DNA of 64,000 nt, taken from positions 1 through 64,000 of the forward strand of contig NZ_QKQV01000011.1 in the NCBI RefSeq assembly GCF_003233725.1. Reading direction: 5' to 3'. A program made the position numbers and the translations under genes. The notes beneath the pieces are model-generated. The model was not told the DNA's origin and made no database searches. It saw nothing but the letters and a program-made list of their open reading frames with translations. Source of the stretch: Mesonia sp. K7 (GTDB lineage Bacteria; Bacteroidota; Bacteroidia; Flavobacteriales; Flavobacteriaceae). How positions within the stretch are numbered: position 1 is the stretch's first letter; every line of letters begins with the position of its first letter. Of this stretch, positions 46,555 through 56,159 are shown piece by piece.

Positions 46555-47097
46555 CTATACCGATTGCGAACTATTATGCTCTTGATTTTCTTCTATTCTC
46601 TGTTTTAATATTTTTCTAGCTCTAGCTAAGTTAGACTTTGAAGTTCCTATAGAGATTTTCATCATTTCTGAAATCTCTAGATGTGAAAAACCGTCTAATA
46701 CATAGAGGGTAAAAACCATACGATACCTGTCGGGCAATTGCTGTATGATTTTTAAGAGAAACTGTAAACTAACATCACTTTCATTTATCACAATATTTTC
46801 TTCTTCTACAATTTCTTCGTTTATGATTTCAAAAACATGTTGCTTTCTATATTTTTGAAGCGATGTGTTAATGACAATCCGTTTCATCCAACCTTCAAAA
46901 GAACCTTTATGCTTGTACTGATTTATTTTTTTATATATTGTAATAAATGCGTCTTGTAGGTTGTCTTCTGCTTCTTCATAATTACGAGCATATTTTAAAG
47001 CAATAGAAAACAGTTTTTGGCTGTATAAATGATAAAGTTTCTCTTGTGATACAAGATCATTTTTTTTACATTTTTCTATTAACTTTTTAAGACTCAA
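46555..47097 (-). CDS. ECF-type RNA polymerase sigma factor
   Basis: 180 residues. Region 2 (YHLYSQKLFSIALKYARNYEEAEDNLQDAFITIYKKI, ~22-58) and region 4 (LPDRYRMVFTLYVLDGFSHLEISEMM, ~120-147, then GTSKSNLARARKIL) give the sigma-70/ECF pattern. Three bases before an anti-sigma-like gene. Directs RNA polymerase to a small regulon, released on an envelope signal. Confidence 0.95.
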   Translation of the reverse strand: MSLKKLIEKCKKNDLVSQEKLYHLYSQKLFSIALKYARNYEEAEDNLQDAFITIYKKINQYKHKGSFEGWMKRIVINTSLQKYRKQHVFEIINEEIVEEENIVINESDVSLQFLLKIIQQLPDRYRMVFTLYVLDGFSHLEISEMMKISIGTSKSNLARARKILKQRIEENQEHNSSQSV

Positions 47098-47111
47098 GTG
47101 TTTTTTTTGGT

Positions 47112-47525
47112 TTATTCAATCATCACAGGCACCTGTTTTGTAATGTATTGATTTTCATTATTTTCATTTGTACCAGTGTAAAAATTAAAGATGTAAAAAT
47201 CACTACGTGTTGGAGTGAAGTCAAAACTTTCTTCTTTAATTTCTTCAATATTTTCACAGTCATCTCTTATCACACGACTATTAATTACTGCAAAATAGAG
47301 GTTGTTTTCATCTTTATTGTAATCAAATCCGACAAAAGCTTGACAAGTAGAACTTCTTTGATAAGTTACCAAAATTTCAGCATTTTGATGGAGGTATAAG
47401 GTATCAGGTATATCAACGGTCACAGTAGGAACGATTTCATAGGTAAACTCATTATCTATACCATCATCTAATGAACAGCTAAAGAACATTGCCGCAATAA
47501 ATCCAATTAACCATGCCTTTTTCAT
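47112..47525 (-). CDS. Hypothetical lipoprotein
   Basis: 137 residues from ATG 47525 (MKKAWLIGFIAAMFFSC). Lipobox MFFSC, followed by SLDDGIDNEF. The mature part is beta-rich with two cysteines (STCQAF, RDDCENI) that may pair. It ends 14 bases before the sigma gene, in the same direction, so it may be the first gene of the sigma operon. No family recognised. Confidence 0.75.
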   Translation of the reverse strand: MKKAWLIGFIAAMFFSCSLDDGIDNEFTYEIVPTVTVDIPDTLYLHQNAEILVTYQRSSTCQAFVGFDYNKDENNLYFAVINSRVIRDDCENIEEIKEESFDFTPTRSDFYIFNFYTGTNENNENQYITKQVPVMIE

Positions 47526-47579
47526 AATTTGAGCCTTTTCTTTAGAAGATACAAAAAACACAAAAAGGTTGCGTATAAA

Positions 47580-47605
47580 AAACCTCGTTTTGTAAAAACG
47601 AGGTC
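47580..47605 (-). terminator. Terminator after recA
   Basis: ACCTCGTTTT/AAAACGAGGT stem followed by TTTTTT on the minus strand, 25 bases after the recA stop. Confidence 0.88.
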
Positions 47606-47629
47606 TTAAAAATCAAAGTAAATTTACTT

Positions 47630-48643
47630 TTAGCTTTTTGAAATTTTGATAGCCTCTACAATTTTAGTTTCGATTTCTTCCATCAGTTCCGGATTATCAA
47701 GTAGTAAGGTTTTTACGGCATCCCGACCTTGTCCTAATTTGGTATCTTCGTAACTAAACCAAGAACCGCTCTTTTTTACGATTTCGTAAGCAACCCCAAT
47801 ATCTATGATTTCACCAATTTTAGAAATTCCTTCACCGTACATAATATCAAATTCTGCAGTTTTGAAAGGTGGTGCCACTTTATTTTTAACCACTTTTACA
47901 CGTGTTTTATTACCTACCACATCGCTATTGCTATCTTTTATTTGTGTTGCTCTACGAATGTCTAGTCTTACGGAAGCATAAAACTTTAAAGCATTTCCTC
48001 CAGTAGTTGTTTCTGGGTTTCCGAACATGACACCAATTTTCTCCCTCAATTGATTGATGAAAATAACCGTACAGTTGGTCTTGCTTATAGAAGCGGTAAG
48101 TTTTCGTAATGCTTGTGACATCAAACGTGCGTGAAGTCCCATTTTAGAGTCTCCCATTTCACCTTCAATTTCACTTTTTGGGGTTAATGCAGCAACCGAG
48201 TCAATTACAATAATATCGATTGCACCCGAACGAATTAAATTATCGGCAATTTCTAAAGCTTGTTCACCATGATCGGGTTGAGAAATGATAAGGTTCTCAA
48301 TGTCAACACCTAGTTTTTCAGCATAAAAACGATCAAAAGCGTGTTCTGCATCAATAAAAGCTGCAATGCCACCCTCTTTTTGTGCTTCTGCAATAGCGTG
48401 AAGGGTTAAAGTAGTTTTACCTGAAGATTCTGGCCCGTAAATTTCAATGACACGACCTCTCGGATAACCGCCAACACCTAAAGCTAAATCTAACCCAAGC
48501 GAGCCTGTAGAAATGGCATCGACATCTTGCGTCGCTTGATCGCTCATTTTCATCACTGCACCTTTTCCGTAAGTTTTATCTAATTTATCTAAAGTAAGTT
48601 TTAAGGCTTTTAATTTGGCTTCTTTTTCGTTGTTTTTGCTCAT
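47630..48643 (-). CDS. recA: Recombinase RecA
   Basis: 337 residues from ATG 48643 ([16 protein letters not shown]). The frame is open 32 codons further but that stretch is not RecA-like. Walker [11 protein letters not shown] (~68), [13 protein letters not shown] (~120), [19 protein letters not shown] (~145), L2 loop with [19 protein letters not shown] (~205). ATP-dependent strand exchange and SOS control. Confidence 0.98.
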   Translation of the reverse strand: MSKNNEKEAKLKALKLTLDKLDKTYGKGAVMKMSDQATQDVDAISTGSLGLDLALGVGGYPRGRVIEIYGPESSGKTTLTLHAIAEAQKEGGIAAFIDAEHAFDRFYAEKLGVDIENLIISQPDHGEQALEIADNLIRSGAIDIIVIDSVAALTPKSEIEGEMGDSKMGLHARLMSQALRKLTASISKTNCTVIFINQLREKIGVMFGNPETTTGGNALKFYASVRLDIRRATQIKDSNSDVVGNKTRVKVVKNKVAPPFKTAEFDIMYGEGISKIGEIIDIGVAYEIVKKSGSWFSYEDTKLGQGRDAVKTLLLDNPELMEEIETKIVEAIKISKS

Positions 48644-49001
48644 TATTTCTAGCTTTCTATATTTATATGAAGAGTGGTAAAAATACAATATGTTTTTATC
48701 TATTTCAATCTTCGACGCAACCTTTTTTATTTTTTGCATCTACTAAGAAAGCAAAGTGAACATATTTTGAATGAAATATCTCAAAAGAAATATGATTTTT
48801 GATGTCAGCAACACATATACCACACAAGCTTGTGTGAGTATTTGTGGGGTTGATGGTGGTTAGCGTTATTAAAAAATTTTTAGGAATGATAAAAATTTAA
48901 TCAATAACGAATTAGCCCAAAAAATACTTCTACTTACTAGGAGTATTTTTTTTATTACCTTTGCGGTCAAACTTTTGTATAACTTAATAAATTAGTATAG
49001 C
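48644..49001. other. recA-trhO divergent leader region
   Basis: Divergent 358-bp spacer with no credible ORF. It contains a perfect 16-bp palindrome at 48821-48836 (CACACAAGCTTGTGTG) and a strong A/T-edged hairpin at 48919-48950 (AAAATACTTC/GGAGTATTTT). The recA promoter is not obvious; no LexA-type box that I recognise. Confidence 0.6.
48956..48963 (+). promoter_or_regulatory. -7 box for trhO
   Basis: TACCTTTG matches TAnnTTTG, 38 bases before the trhO start. The hairpin 48919-48950 occupies the expected -33 region. Confidence 0.45.
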
Positions 49002-50054
49002 ATGCAACTGTACAATAAACTAAGTGCACAAGAGAGAGCAGAATTATTAGAAAAAGCTGGCGAAGATCGCCTTACGCTCTCTTTTTACCAGTACGCCAAG
49101 ATTGGCAATCCAGAACTTTTTAGAAATCATTTGTTTGTTCATTGGGACGAAATGGGTGTTTTAGGGCGTATTTATGTTGCTCATGAAGGCATCAATGCAC
49201 AACTTTCTATTCCAGCAAAAAACTTCGAAACCTTCAAAAGCTTCCTTGACGGAATTTATTTCTTGGAAGGCGTTCGCCTAAATATTGCTATCGAGCACGA
49301 CACCAAATCTTTCTTAAAGTTAAAAGTAAAAGTAAGGGAAAAAATCGTTGCCGATGGTTTGAATGACGAAACTTTTGATGTTAGAAATATAGGGGTTCAC
49401 GTAGACGCACAACGTTTTAATGAATTGTCGGAAGACCCAAATACCGTAATCGTTGATATGCGTAACCATTACGAAAGCGAAATAGGTCATTTTAAAGGAG
49501 CGGTGACACCAGATGTAGATACGTTTAGAGATTCTCTAGATATTATTGAACAAGACTTAAAAGAACATAAAGAAGATAAAAACCTGGTCATGTATTGTAC
49601 GGGTGGAATTCGTTGTGAAAAAGCCAGTGCTTACTACAAGCACAAAGGTTTTAAAAATGTATATCAGCTTGAGGGCGGAATTATAGAATATGCCAGACAA
49701 GTAAAAAACCAAGGTATAGAAAATAGATTTATAGGTAAAAACTTTGTGTTTGACCATCGCCGTTCAGAACGAATCTCTGAAGATGTGATTGCACAATGTC
49801 ACCAATGTGGCGAAGCTTGTGATACCCATGTAAATTGTGAGAACGAAGCTTGCCATTTGCTGTTTATACAATGTGAAAAATGTGCTCAAAAAATGGATAA
49901 TTGCTGTTCTGATGAGTGTAAAGAAGTGAATGCTTTACCTTACGAAGAACAAAAAGCATTGCGTAAAGGCAAACACAACAGCAACAAAATCTTTAAAAAA
50001 GGAAGGTCGGAAGTGCTCACTTATAAAAAAGGCGTGAGTGTAGTTAGTTCATAA
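49002..50054 (+). CDS. trhO: Rhodanese-like tRNA uridine hydroxylase TrhO
   Basis: 350 residues of the YceA/TrhO family: an N-terminal acylphosphatase-like domain (~15-110), a rhodanese domain with catalytic Cys in MYCTGGIRCEKA (~198), and a C-terminal cysteine-rich part (CHQCGEACDTHVNCENEAC, ~262-285). Oxygen-dependent 5-hydroxylation of U34 in tRNA. The conserved CTGGIRC loop is intact. Confidence 0.95.
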   Translation: MQLYNKLSAQERAELLEKAGEDRLTLSFYQYAKIGNPELFRNHLFVHWDEMGVLGRIYVAHEGINAQLSIPAKNFETFKSFLDGIYFLEGVRLNIAIEHDTKSFLKLKVKVREKIVADGLNDETFDVRNIGVHVDAQRFNELSEDPNTVIVDMRNHYESEIGHFKGAVTPDVDTFRDSLDIIEQDLKEHKEDKNLVMYCTGGIRCEKASAYYKHKGFKNVYQLEGGIIEYARQVKNQGIENRFIGKNFVFDHRRSERISEDVIAQCHQCGEACDTHVNCENEACHLLFIQCEKCAQKMDNCCSDECKEVNALPYEEQKALRKGKHNSNKIFKKGRSEVLTYKKGVSVVSS

Positions 50055-50077
50055 GCTTTCGCGAAAGCAAAAACAAG

Positions 50078-50115
50078 CCTCAATAACTTTTTTGTGATTG
50101 AGGTTTTCTTTTTTA
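50078..50115 (+). terminator. Terminator after trhO
   Basis: CCTCAAT/ATTGAGG stem then TTTTCTTTTTT. A 14-base palindrome GCTTTCGCGAAAGC (50054-50067) precedes it. Confidence 0.8.
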
Positions 50116-50149
50116 TGTTTAACAACACATTGATTTACAATTAAATAGG

Positions 50150-50452
50150 ATGAGTCTAAGTAAAATAAATTACAAGCTTATTTCAGGAATTATCCTATTT
50201 ACAATTCCGTTAGCTCTCATGCTTTTTTGGATTAAAACTTTTAACAGCAGTGATTCATTTACTGTTGCAAAAAATGCTTACGCAGACGTTATTCCAGCTT
50301 TTTTAGCAAATGCATGGATGAACATATTATTGCTTTTGGTTTCAATAATTTTATTTGTTAAAAGCTTAAATTCTTCAAATAAAATTATAGTTTCAATTCT
50401 CATCTGTCTTGCAAGTTTACTCTTATTGTGGCAGTTTTGGTCACTAATGTAA
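50150..50452 (+). CDS. Small membrane protein, three helices
   Basis: 100 residues with hydrophobic segments at about 9-27, 52-70 and 78-97. No signal cleavage site, no family recognised. Stand-alone gene with AT-rich surroundings. Function unknown. Confidence 0.65.
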   Translation: MSLSKINYKLISGIILFTIPLALMLFWIKTFNSSDSFTVAKNAYADVIPAFLANAWMNILLLLVSIILFVKSLNSSNKIIVSILICLASLLLLWQFWSLM

Positions 50453-50610
50453 TTTTTCTTTTTCATCATTACGTACGTGCATGGTGACAGCCAAAGCTTT
50501 ATGTAGAATTCTATTTTTTATAATTTACAAATCAGGATGAGAACCTAAAATAACTTCAGATTGATAAATCTCACTTCAAAGCAATAATTCTCATGATTTG
50601 CTCTGCGAAA

Positions 50611-50632
50611 AAATCCACTTTAAGTGAAATTT
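50611..50632. repeat. Short intergenic palindrome, A-T pair variant
   Basis: AAATCCACTTTAAGTGAAATTT: same paired change as 34162-34181 (CACTT/AAGTG). Confidence 0.6.
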
Positions 50633-50735
50633 TATAAGTAGCGTTTAAAATATTGGTATATTTACCCTAAAATAAAATAATTATCATCAATATGCAGTTT
50701 TAAAAGTAAACTGACATATTTCAATATATAAAATT

Positions 50736-51926
50736 ATGGCGTGTGCAAGTTGCTCGACCGGCAAAGACGGTCAGCCGAAAGGATGTAAAAATAACGGCAC
50801 TTGCGGAACAGATAGTTGTAATAAACTTACAGTTTTTAATTGGCTCTCTAATATGGAGCTTCCGCAGGAGCAAGAAGAATATAAAATAGTAGAAGTCCGT
50901 TTTAAAAACGGAAGAAAACACTATTACAGAAATACAGAAAATTTATCACTTAGTATAGGAGACATTGTTGCTGTCGAGGCTTCACCTGGTCACGATGTTG
51001 GTGTGATAACCCTTACAGGAGAACTGGTTAGAGTTCAGCTAAAGAAGAAAAAAATTAGTGAAAAATCTAACGAGATCTACAAAATTTACCGCAAAGCTTC
51101 ACAACGAGATATAGACGTTTGGCAAGAAGTAAGAGACAAAGAAGAAAAAGTAAAAGTAAGAGCCAGACAAATTGCGATTAGACTTCAATTGCAAATGAAA
51201 ATAAGTGATATCGAATATCAAGGCGATGGCTCGAAAGCTACTTTTTATTACACCGCAGAAGAACGAGTAGATTTTAGACAACTCATCAAAGAATATGCAC
51301 AAGAGTTTAAGGTACGTATCGAGATGAAACAAGTTGGTTTTAGGCAAGAGGCAGCTCGCTTAGGCGGAATTGGTTCTTGTGGTAGAGAATTGTGCTGCTC
51401 GACTTGGCTTACCGATTTTAGATCGGTTTCTACATCGGCAGCAAGGTATCAGCAATTGTCGCTCAATCCTCAAAAACTAGCGGGACAATGTGGTAAACTC
51501 AAGTGTTGTCTCAATTATGAGTTAGATTCCTATTTAGACGCCTTAAAAGATTTTCCGAAGCAAGATGTAAAGCTAAAAACCAAAAAAGGAACAGCCGTTT
51601 GTCAGAAAATAGATATTTTTAAAGGGTTGATGTGGTATGCTTATGAAGGCGAATGGATGAATTGGCACCAGCTTACCACCGAGCAGGTAAAAGACATCAT
51701 TAAAGAATCCGAAAAAAACAATACCGTAGCGAGTTTGGAAGAATTTGTTTTTGAGGATATCAACACCAGCAATAAAAACAATTTTAGTGATGTTGTCGGT
51801 CAAGATAGCTTAACCCGATTTGACCAACCGAAAAGTAAAAAGCGCAGAAAAAATAAGCGTAGAAATAAAAAACATAGAAATAACAAACCACAGTCAAAAT
51901 CACAAAAGCCAACCAAAAACAATTAA
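50736..51926 (+). CDS. RicT/PSP1-domain protein
   Basis: 396 residues. N-terminal Cys-rich segment (MACASCSTGKDGQPKGCKNN), PSP1 domain (about 45-260) with GGIGSCGRELCCSTWL (~210) and AGQCGKLKCCLNYE (~250) Cys pairs that bind an Fe-S cluster in relatives, and a basic Lys/Arg/Asn tail (~370-396). In Bacillus RicT acts with RNase Y; the role in Bacteroidota is unproven. Followed by gldH after 13 bases. Confidence 0.9.
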   Translation: MACASCSTGKDGQPKGCKNNGTCGTDSCNKLTVFNWLSNMELPQEQEEYKIVEVRFKNGRKHYYRNTENLSLSIGDIVAVEASPGHDVGVITLTGELVRVQLKKKKISEKSNEIYKIYRKASQRDIDVWQEVRDKEEKVKVRARQIAIRLQLQMKISDIEYQGDGSKATFYYTAEERVDFRQLIKEYAQEFKVRIEMKQVGFRQEAARLGGIGSCGRELCCSTWLTDFRSVSTSAARYQQLSLNPQKLAGQCGKLKCCLNYELDSYLDALKDFPKQDVKLKTKKGTAVCQKIDIFKGLMWYAYEGEWMNWHQLTTEQVKDIIKESEKNNTVASLEEFVFEDINTSNKNNFSDVVGQDSLTRFDQPKSKKRRKNKRRNKKHRNNKPQSKSQKPTKNN

Positions 51927-51939
51927 TTTTTTGAAAGAA

Positions 51940-52428
51940 ATGAAACAAAAACTCTTCATTTTTTCTATTTTGGGACTTATATTTTGCAGTTGTAGCAACA
52001 ACCAAGTACAAGATCAGTATAAGGTGATGCCCAACAAACAGTGGCATAAAGACTCGATTGTTAGTTTTAAAATTAACGAAGTTGACAGTATCTCTAAATA
52101 TAATCTCTTTCTGAATATAAGAAATACGACCGATTATGAGTTTAGTAATATATACCTTATTTCGAGCATCAATTTTCCCAACGGAAAAGTGGTGACCGAT
52201 ACCTTAGAATATGAGATGGCAAATTCAGACGGAAGTTTTATAGGAAAAGAATTTGGTGGTGTAATAGAGAATAAACTGTGGTATAAAGAAAACGTTCAAT
52301 TTACAGAAGAGGGCGATTATGTGCTAGAACTTAAGCAAGCTGTTCGCGAAAACGGAGCTATAGACGGGCTAAATACCCTTAACGGAATACAAGAAATAGG
52401 TTTTAGAATAGAAAAAGTAAATCCATAA
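51940..52428 (+). CDS. gldH: Gliding motility lipoprotein GldH
   Basis: 162 residues from ATG 51940; the frame upstream overlaps the RicT tail and lacks a signal. Lipobox GLIFCSC, then a beta-sandwich mature domain with HKDSIVSFKI and NLFLNIRNTTDYEFSNIYL. GldH is needed for the type IX secretion/gliding machinery of flavobacteria. The ricT-gldH-pbp order is typical of the class. Confidence 0.93.
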   Translation: MKQKLFIFSILGLIFCSCSNNQVQDQYKVMPNKQWHKDSIVSFKINEVDSISKYNLFLNIRNTTDYEFSNIYLISSINFPNGKVVTDTLEYEMANSDGSFIGKEFGGVIENKLWYKENVQFTEEGDYVLELKQAVRENGAIDGLNTLNGIQEIGFRIEKVNP

Positions 52429-52432
52429 CAAT

Positions 52433-54754
52433 ATGGCTAAAACACAAAACAAAAAAAACACATCAGAAACTTCAAATAGGAAGTATATTCTTTGGTTTTG
52501 GAAGATTTTCGGAATCGGATTGTTACTTATCGTCTTCATGTTTTTGCTGGCTGGTTGGGGCGCATTTGGCGAAATGCCAACCTTTGAAGAGTTGGAAAAC
52601 CCAGAAACCAATCTCGCTACAGAAGTGATTTCTTCAGACGGAGAGACCTTAGGAAAATATTACAACGAAAATAGAACTCCTGTAAGATTTGAAGATTTAC
52701 CACAACATTTGGTTGATGCTTTAGTAGCGGTAGAAGATGTGAGGTATTATAAGCATTCAGGAGTAGATGCCCGTGGAACCATTCGTGCCGTTGCTTTTAT
52801 GGGCACAAAAGGTGGCGCAAGTACACTTTCTCAACAACTTGCAAAACAATTATTTCATGGCGAGGGTTCAAAAAACATTCTACAAAGGGTGATTCAAAAA
52901 ATGAAAGAATGGGTCATTGCCACACGATTAGAACGCCAATACACAAAGAATGAAATACTGGTGATGTATTTCAACATCTATGATTTTAATAACAATGCGG
53001 TAGGGGTAAGATCGGCGTCTAGAATTTATTTCGGTAAAGAACCAAAAGAACTAAAAATAGAAGAAGCCGCTGTTTTAGCTGGAATGTTTAAGAACTCATC
53101 TTTGTATAACCCTAGAAGAAACCCAGAAGGAGTTACCAACAGAAGAAACCTTGTCTTAACGCAAATGGAAAAGGCAGATTTTATCACTGAAGCAGAAAAA
53201 GATTCACTTCAAGCCTTGCCCTTAAAGATAGATTACCATCCTGAGAGTCATCAATCGGGCATTGCCACTTATTTTAGAGCTTATTTGCAAGGATTTTTAA
53301 AAGATTGGGCAAAAGAAAACCCGAAAGAAGACGGAGAAGAGTATAACATTTACCGTGACGGTTTAAAAGTTTACACCACTATCGATTCTAAAATGCAACA
53401 ATATGCTGAGGAAGCGGTAGAAGCACATATGAAAAACCTGCAAGCCGCTTTTGATAAACAAAATAAGAAAAATAAAACGGCTCCTTTTAGAAAAATATCA
53501 CAAGAGGAGATCGATAGAATCATCAACCGAGCTATTAAAAATAGTGATAGGTATCGAAAAATGAAGGCTAAAGGAATTGATGAAGAAAAGATTTTAGCTT
53601 CTTTTGATAAAAAAACCGAGATGTCTGTTTTTACTTGGGAAAACAAAGAACGTTATAAAGATACAATCATGACACCAAGAGATTCTATCTATTATTACAA
53701 GTCTTTTTTAAATACTGGAATGATGTCTATGGTACCACAAACAGGTGAGATAAAAGCTTGGGTTGGAGGAATTGACTTTAAATACTTTAAATACGAACAT
53801 GTACAACAGGCCAAACGTCAAGTTGGTTCGACATTTAAGCCTTTTGTTTATGCTACCGCGATTGATCAGTTGCATTTATCACCTTGCTATAAATTATCAA
53901 ATACACCGCATACGATTCCTGCAGGTAAACATGGGGTGACCAATGACTGGACTCCTAAAAATTCTGGAGGTCAATACGGCGGAATGGTGACTTTAAAACA
54001 CGCCTTGGCCAATTCATACAATACAGTAACTTCAAGATTAATTGATAAAACAGGCCCAAAGCCGGTAATAGACTTACTAGAAAAATTGCATGTTGACACC
54101 GAAAATATAGACCCTGTTGCTGCCATTGCTTTGGGTTCAGTAGATATTAGTGTATACGACATGGTTTCTGCATACAGTACCTTTGCCAATAAAGGAGTAT
54201 ATGTAAAACCAGTGATTGTTACCCGTATTGAAGACAAAAACGGAACGTTGTTGTATCAAAATGTTCCAGAGAGCAAAGATGTAATTAGTGAGGAGACAGC
54301 CTATGTTACCATTAGTTTAATGGAAGGGGTTACTCAAAGTGGTTCAGGACAACGTCTAAAAACCACTTGGTCACCAGGATACTATAAAAATTTAGTTACG
54401 GGCCATCCTTACGGTTTTACCAATGCAATTGCCGGAAAAACCGGAACCACTCAAAATCAAAGTGACGGTTGGTTTATGGGAATTGTACCTAATTTGACCA
54501 CTGGAGTTTGGGTTGGTGCAGAAGATAGGTCGGTTCATTTTCCAGGGATCACTTACGGTCAAGGAGCCACGATGGCTTTGCCTATTTGGGGAACTTACAT
54601 GAAAAAAGTCTATGCCGATGGTGACTTAGATGTTTCAAAAGAAAATTTTGAAAGACCAGAAGAACTCAGCATCATTGTAAATTGTGAGGAGTATGAAGCT
54701 ACCGAAGGCGAAGGCGGAGAAGACAGTCAAATTTCAGAAGAAATAGAATTATAA
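52433..54754 (+). CDS. Class A penicillin-binding protein 1A
   Basis: 773 residues. One N-terminal membrane helix (about 20-40), GT51 domain with catalytic Glu in VEDVRYYKHSGVD (~103) and GGASTLSQQLAKQLF (~125), and transpeptidase with Ser in GSTFKPFVYA (~465), SYN in ANSYNTVTS (~527) and AGKTGTT (~668). Makes and cross-links peptidoglycan. Four bases after gldH, so probably co-transcribed. Complements MtgA. Confidence 0.97.
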   Translation: MAKTQNKKNTSETSNRKYILWFWKIFGIGLLLIVFMFLLAGWGAFGEMPTFEELENPETNLATEVISSDGETLGKYYNENRTPVRFEDLPQHLVDALVAVEDVRYYKHSGVDARGTIRAVAFMGTKGGASTLSQQLAKQLFHGEGSKNILQRVIQKMKEWVIATRLERQYTKNEILVMYFNIYDFNNNAVGVRSASRIYFGKEPKELKIEEAAVLAGMFKNSSLYNPRRNPEGVTNRRNLVLTQMEKADFITEAEKDSLQALPLKIDYHPESHQSGIATYFRAYLQGFLKDWAKENPKEDGEEYNIYRDGLKVYTTIDSKMQQYAEEAVEAHMKNLQAAFDKQNKKNKTAPFRKISQEEIDRIINRAIKNSDRYRKMKAKGIDEEKILASFDKKTEMSVFTWENKERYKDTIMTPRDSIYYYKSFLNTGMMSMVPQTGEIKAWVGGIDFKYFKYEHVQQAKRQVGSTFKPFVYATAIDQLHLSPCYKLSNTPHTIPAGKHGVTNDWTPKNSGGQYGGMVTLKHALANSYNTVTSRLIDKTGPKPVIDLLEKLHVDTENIDPVAAIALGSVDISVYDMVSAYSTFANKGVYVKPVIVTRIEDKNGTLLYQNVPESKDVISEETAYVTISLMEGVTQSGSGQRLKTTWSPGYYKNLVTGHPYGFTNAIAGKTGTTQNQSDGWFMGIVPNLTTGVWVGAEDRSVHFPGITYGQGATMALPIWGTYMKKVYADGDLDVSKENFERPEELSIIVNCEEYEATEGEGGEDSQISEEIEL

Positions 54755-54766
54755 AATCAACTAAAA

Positions 54767-55468
54767 ATGATTAATAAAAAAGTAAATGATGTAGCAGAAG
54801 CTCTGCAAGGTGTTGAAGACGGAATGACTTTTATGCTTGGCGGATTTGGACTTTGCGGAATTCCCGAAAATGCCATTTCGGAACTGGTCAAGAAAAATAT
54901 CAAAGATATTACTTGTATTTCTAACAATGCCGGTGTCGATGATTTCGGATTGGGACTATTATTGCATAAGAAACAAATCAAAAAAATGATTTCGTCTTAT
55001 GTGGGTGAAAATGCAGAATTCGAAAGACAAATGCTTAGCGGTGAGCTGGAAGTAGAACTAACACCTCAAGGAACTTTAGCGGCAAAATGCCAAGCGGCAC
55101 AACAAGGCTACCCAGCGATTTATACGCCAGCTGGTTTTGGTACCGAAGTAGCCGAAGGTAAAGAAACACGAGAATTTGATGGTAAAATGTATGTATTGGA
55201 AAAAGCTTTTAAAGCTGATTTTTCTTTCGTAAAAGCCTGGAAAGGTGACGAGGCAGGAAACCTTATTTTTAAAGGAACGGCACGTAATTTTAATCCTTGT
55301 ATGTGCGGATCAGCAAAAATTACTGTAGCTGAAGTTGAAGAGTTGGTTCCAGCAGGAGAATTAGACCCCAATCAAGTGCATATACCCGGAATTTTTGTGC
55401 AGCGCATCTTCCAGGGAAAAGATTATGAAAAAAGAATAGAGCAGAGAACAGTTCGACCAAAAAAATAA
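54767..55468 (+). CDS. scoA: 3-oxoacid CoA-transferase subunit A
   Basis: 233 residues. SCOT alpha subunit with MLGGFGLCGIPENAI (~20-34) and GGFG-type glycine loop; C-terminal RTVRPKK. With ScoB transfers CoA from succinyl-CoA to acetoacetate. Three bases before scoB. Confidence 0.96.
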   Translation: MINKKVNDVAEALQGVEDGMTFMLGGFGLCGIPENAISELVKKNIKDITCISNNAGVDDFGLGLLLHKKQIKKMISSYVGENAEFERQMLSGELEVELTPQGTLAAKCQAAQQGYPAIYTPAGFGTEVAEGKETREFDGKMYVLEKAFKADFSFVKAWKGDEAGNLIFKGTARNFNPCMCGSAKITVAEVEELVPAGELDPNQVHIPGIFVQRIFQGKDYEKRIEQRTVRPKK

Positions 55469-55471
55469 ACT

Positions 55472-56128
55472 ATGGCTTTAGATAAAAACGGAATAGCACA
55501 ACGTATCGCCAAAGAAGTAAAAGACGGATATTATGTCAATCTTGGGATTGGAATTCCTACTTTGGTGGCCAATTTTGTACGTGACGATATACAAGTAGAA
55601 TTTCAGAGCGAAAACGGAATTCTCGGAATGGGACCTTTCCCTTTTGAAGGTGAAGAAGACGCCGATTTGATCAACGCGGGAAAACAAACCATTACCGCAA
55701 TGAAAGGAGCTAGTTTTTTTGACTCAGCAACCAGCTTTGGGATGATTAGAGGGCAACATGTCGATTTGACCATTCTTGGTGCGATGGAAGTAGCTCAGAA
55801 TGGAGATATTGCCAACTGGAAGATCCCAGGAAAAATGGTCAAAGGAATGGGCGGAGCAATGGATTTGGTAGCTTCTGCGGAAAATATCATTGTGGCCATG
55901 ATGCACACTAATAAGGCAGGCGAGTCAAAATTGCTTAAAAAATGCAGTTTACCGCTAACTGGGGTAGCATGCGTCACTAAAATCGTTACTAATTTGGCAG
56001 TACTTGAGGTGGTTGATGGCAAATTTAAATTACTGGAAAGAGCTCCAGGCGTAAGCGTAGAAGAAATTCAGCAAGCGACCGAAGGCGAATTAATTGTTGA
56101 AGGCGATATTCCAGAAATGGTTTTATAA
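55472..56128 (+). CDS. scoB: 3-oxoacid CoA-transferase subunit B
   Basis: 218 residues. Catalytic Glu in QSENGILGMGPFP (~47), preceded by NLGIGIPTLV (~23) and followed by GAMEVAQNGDIANW (~108). Forms the heterotetramer with ScoA for ketone-body or 3-oxoacid use. Confidence 0.97.
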   Translation: MALDKNGIAQRIAKEVKDGYYVNLGIGIPTLVANFVRDDIQVEFQSENGILGMGPFPFEGEEDADLINAGKQTITAMKGASFFDSATSFGMIRGQHVDLTILGAMEVAQNGDIANWKIPGKMVKGMGGAMDLVASAENIIVAMMHTNKAGESKLLKKCSLPLTGVACVTKIVTNLAVLEVVDGKFKLLERAPGVSVEEIQQATEGELIVEGDIPEMVL

Positions 56129-56159
56129 TCCATTTGCTTAAAGCGTAAAGGAAATCATT

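Noticed and set aside
48644-48739. 32-codon N-terminal extension of recA
   Set aside because: [16 protein letters not shown] is the usual RecA start in the phylum; the upstream stretch is leader sequence.
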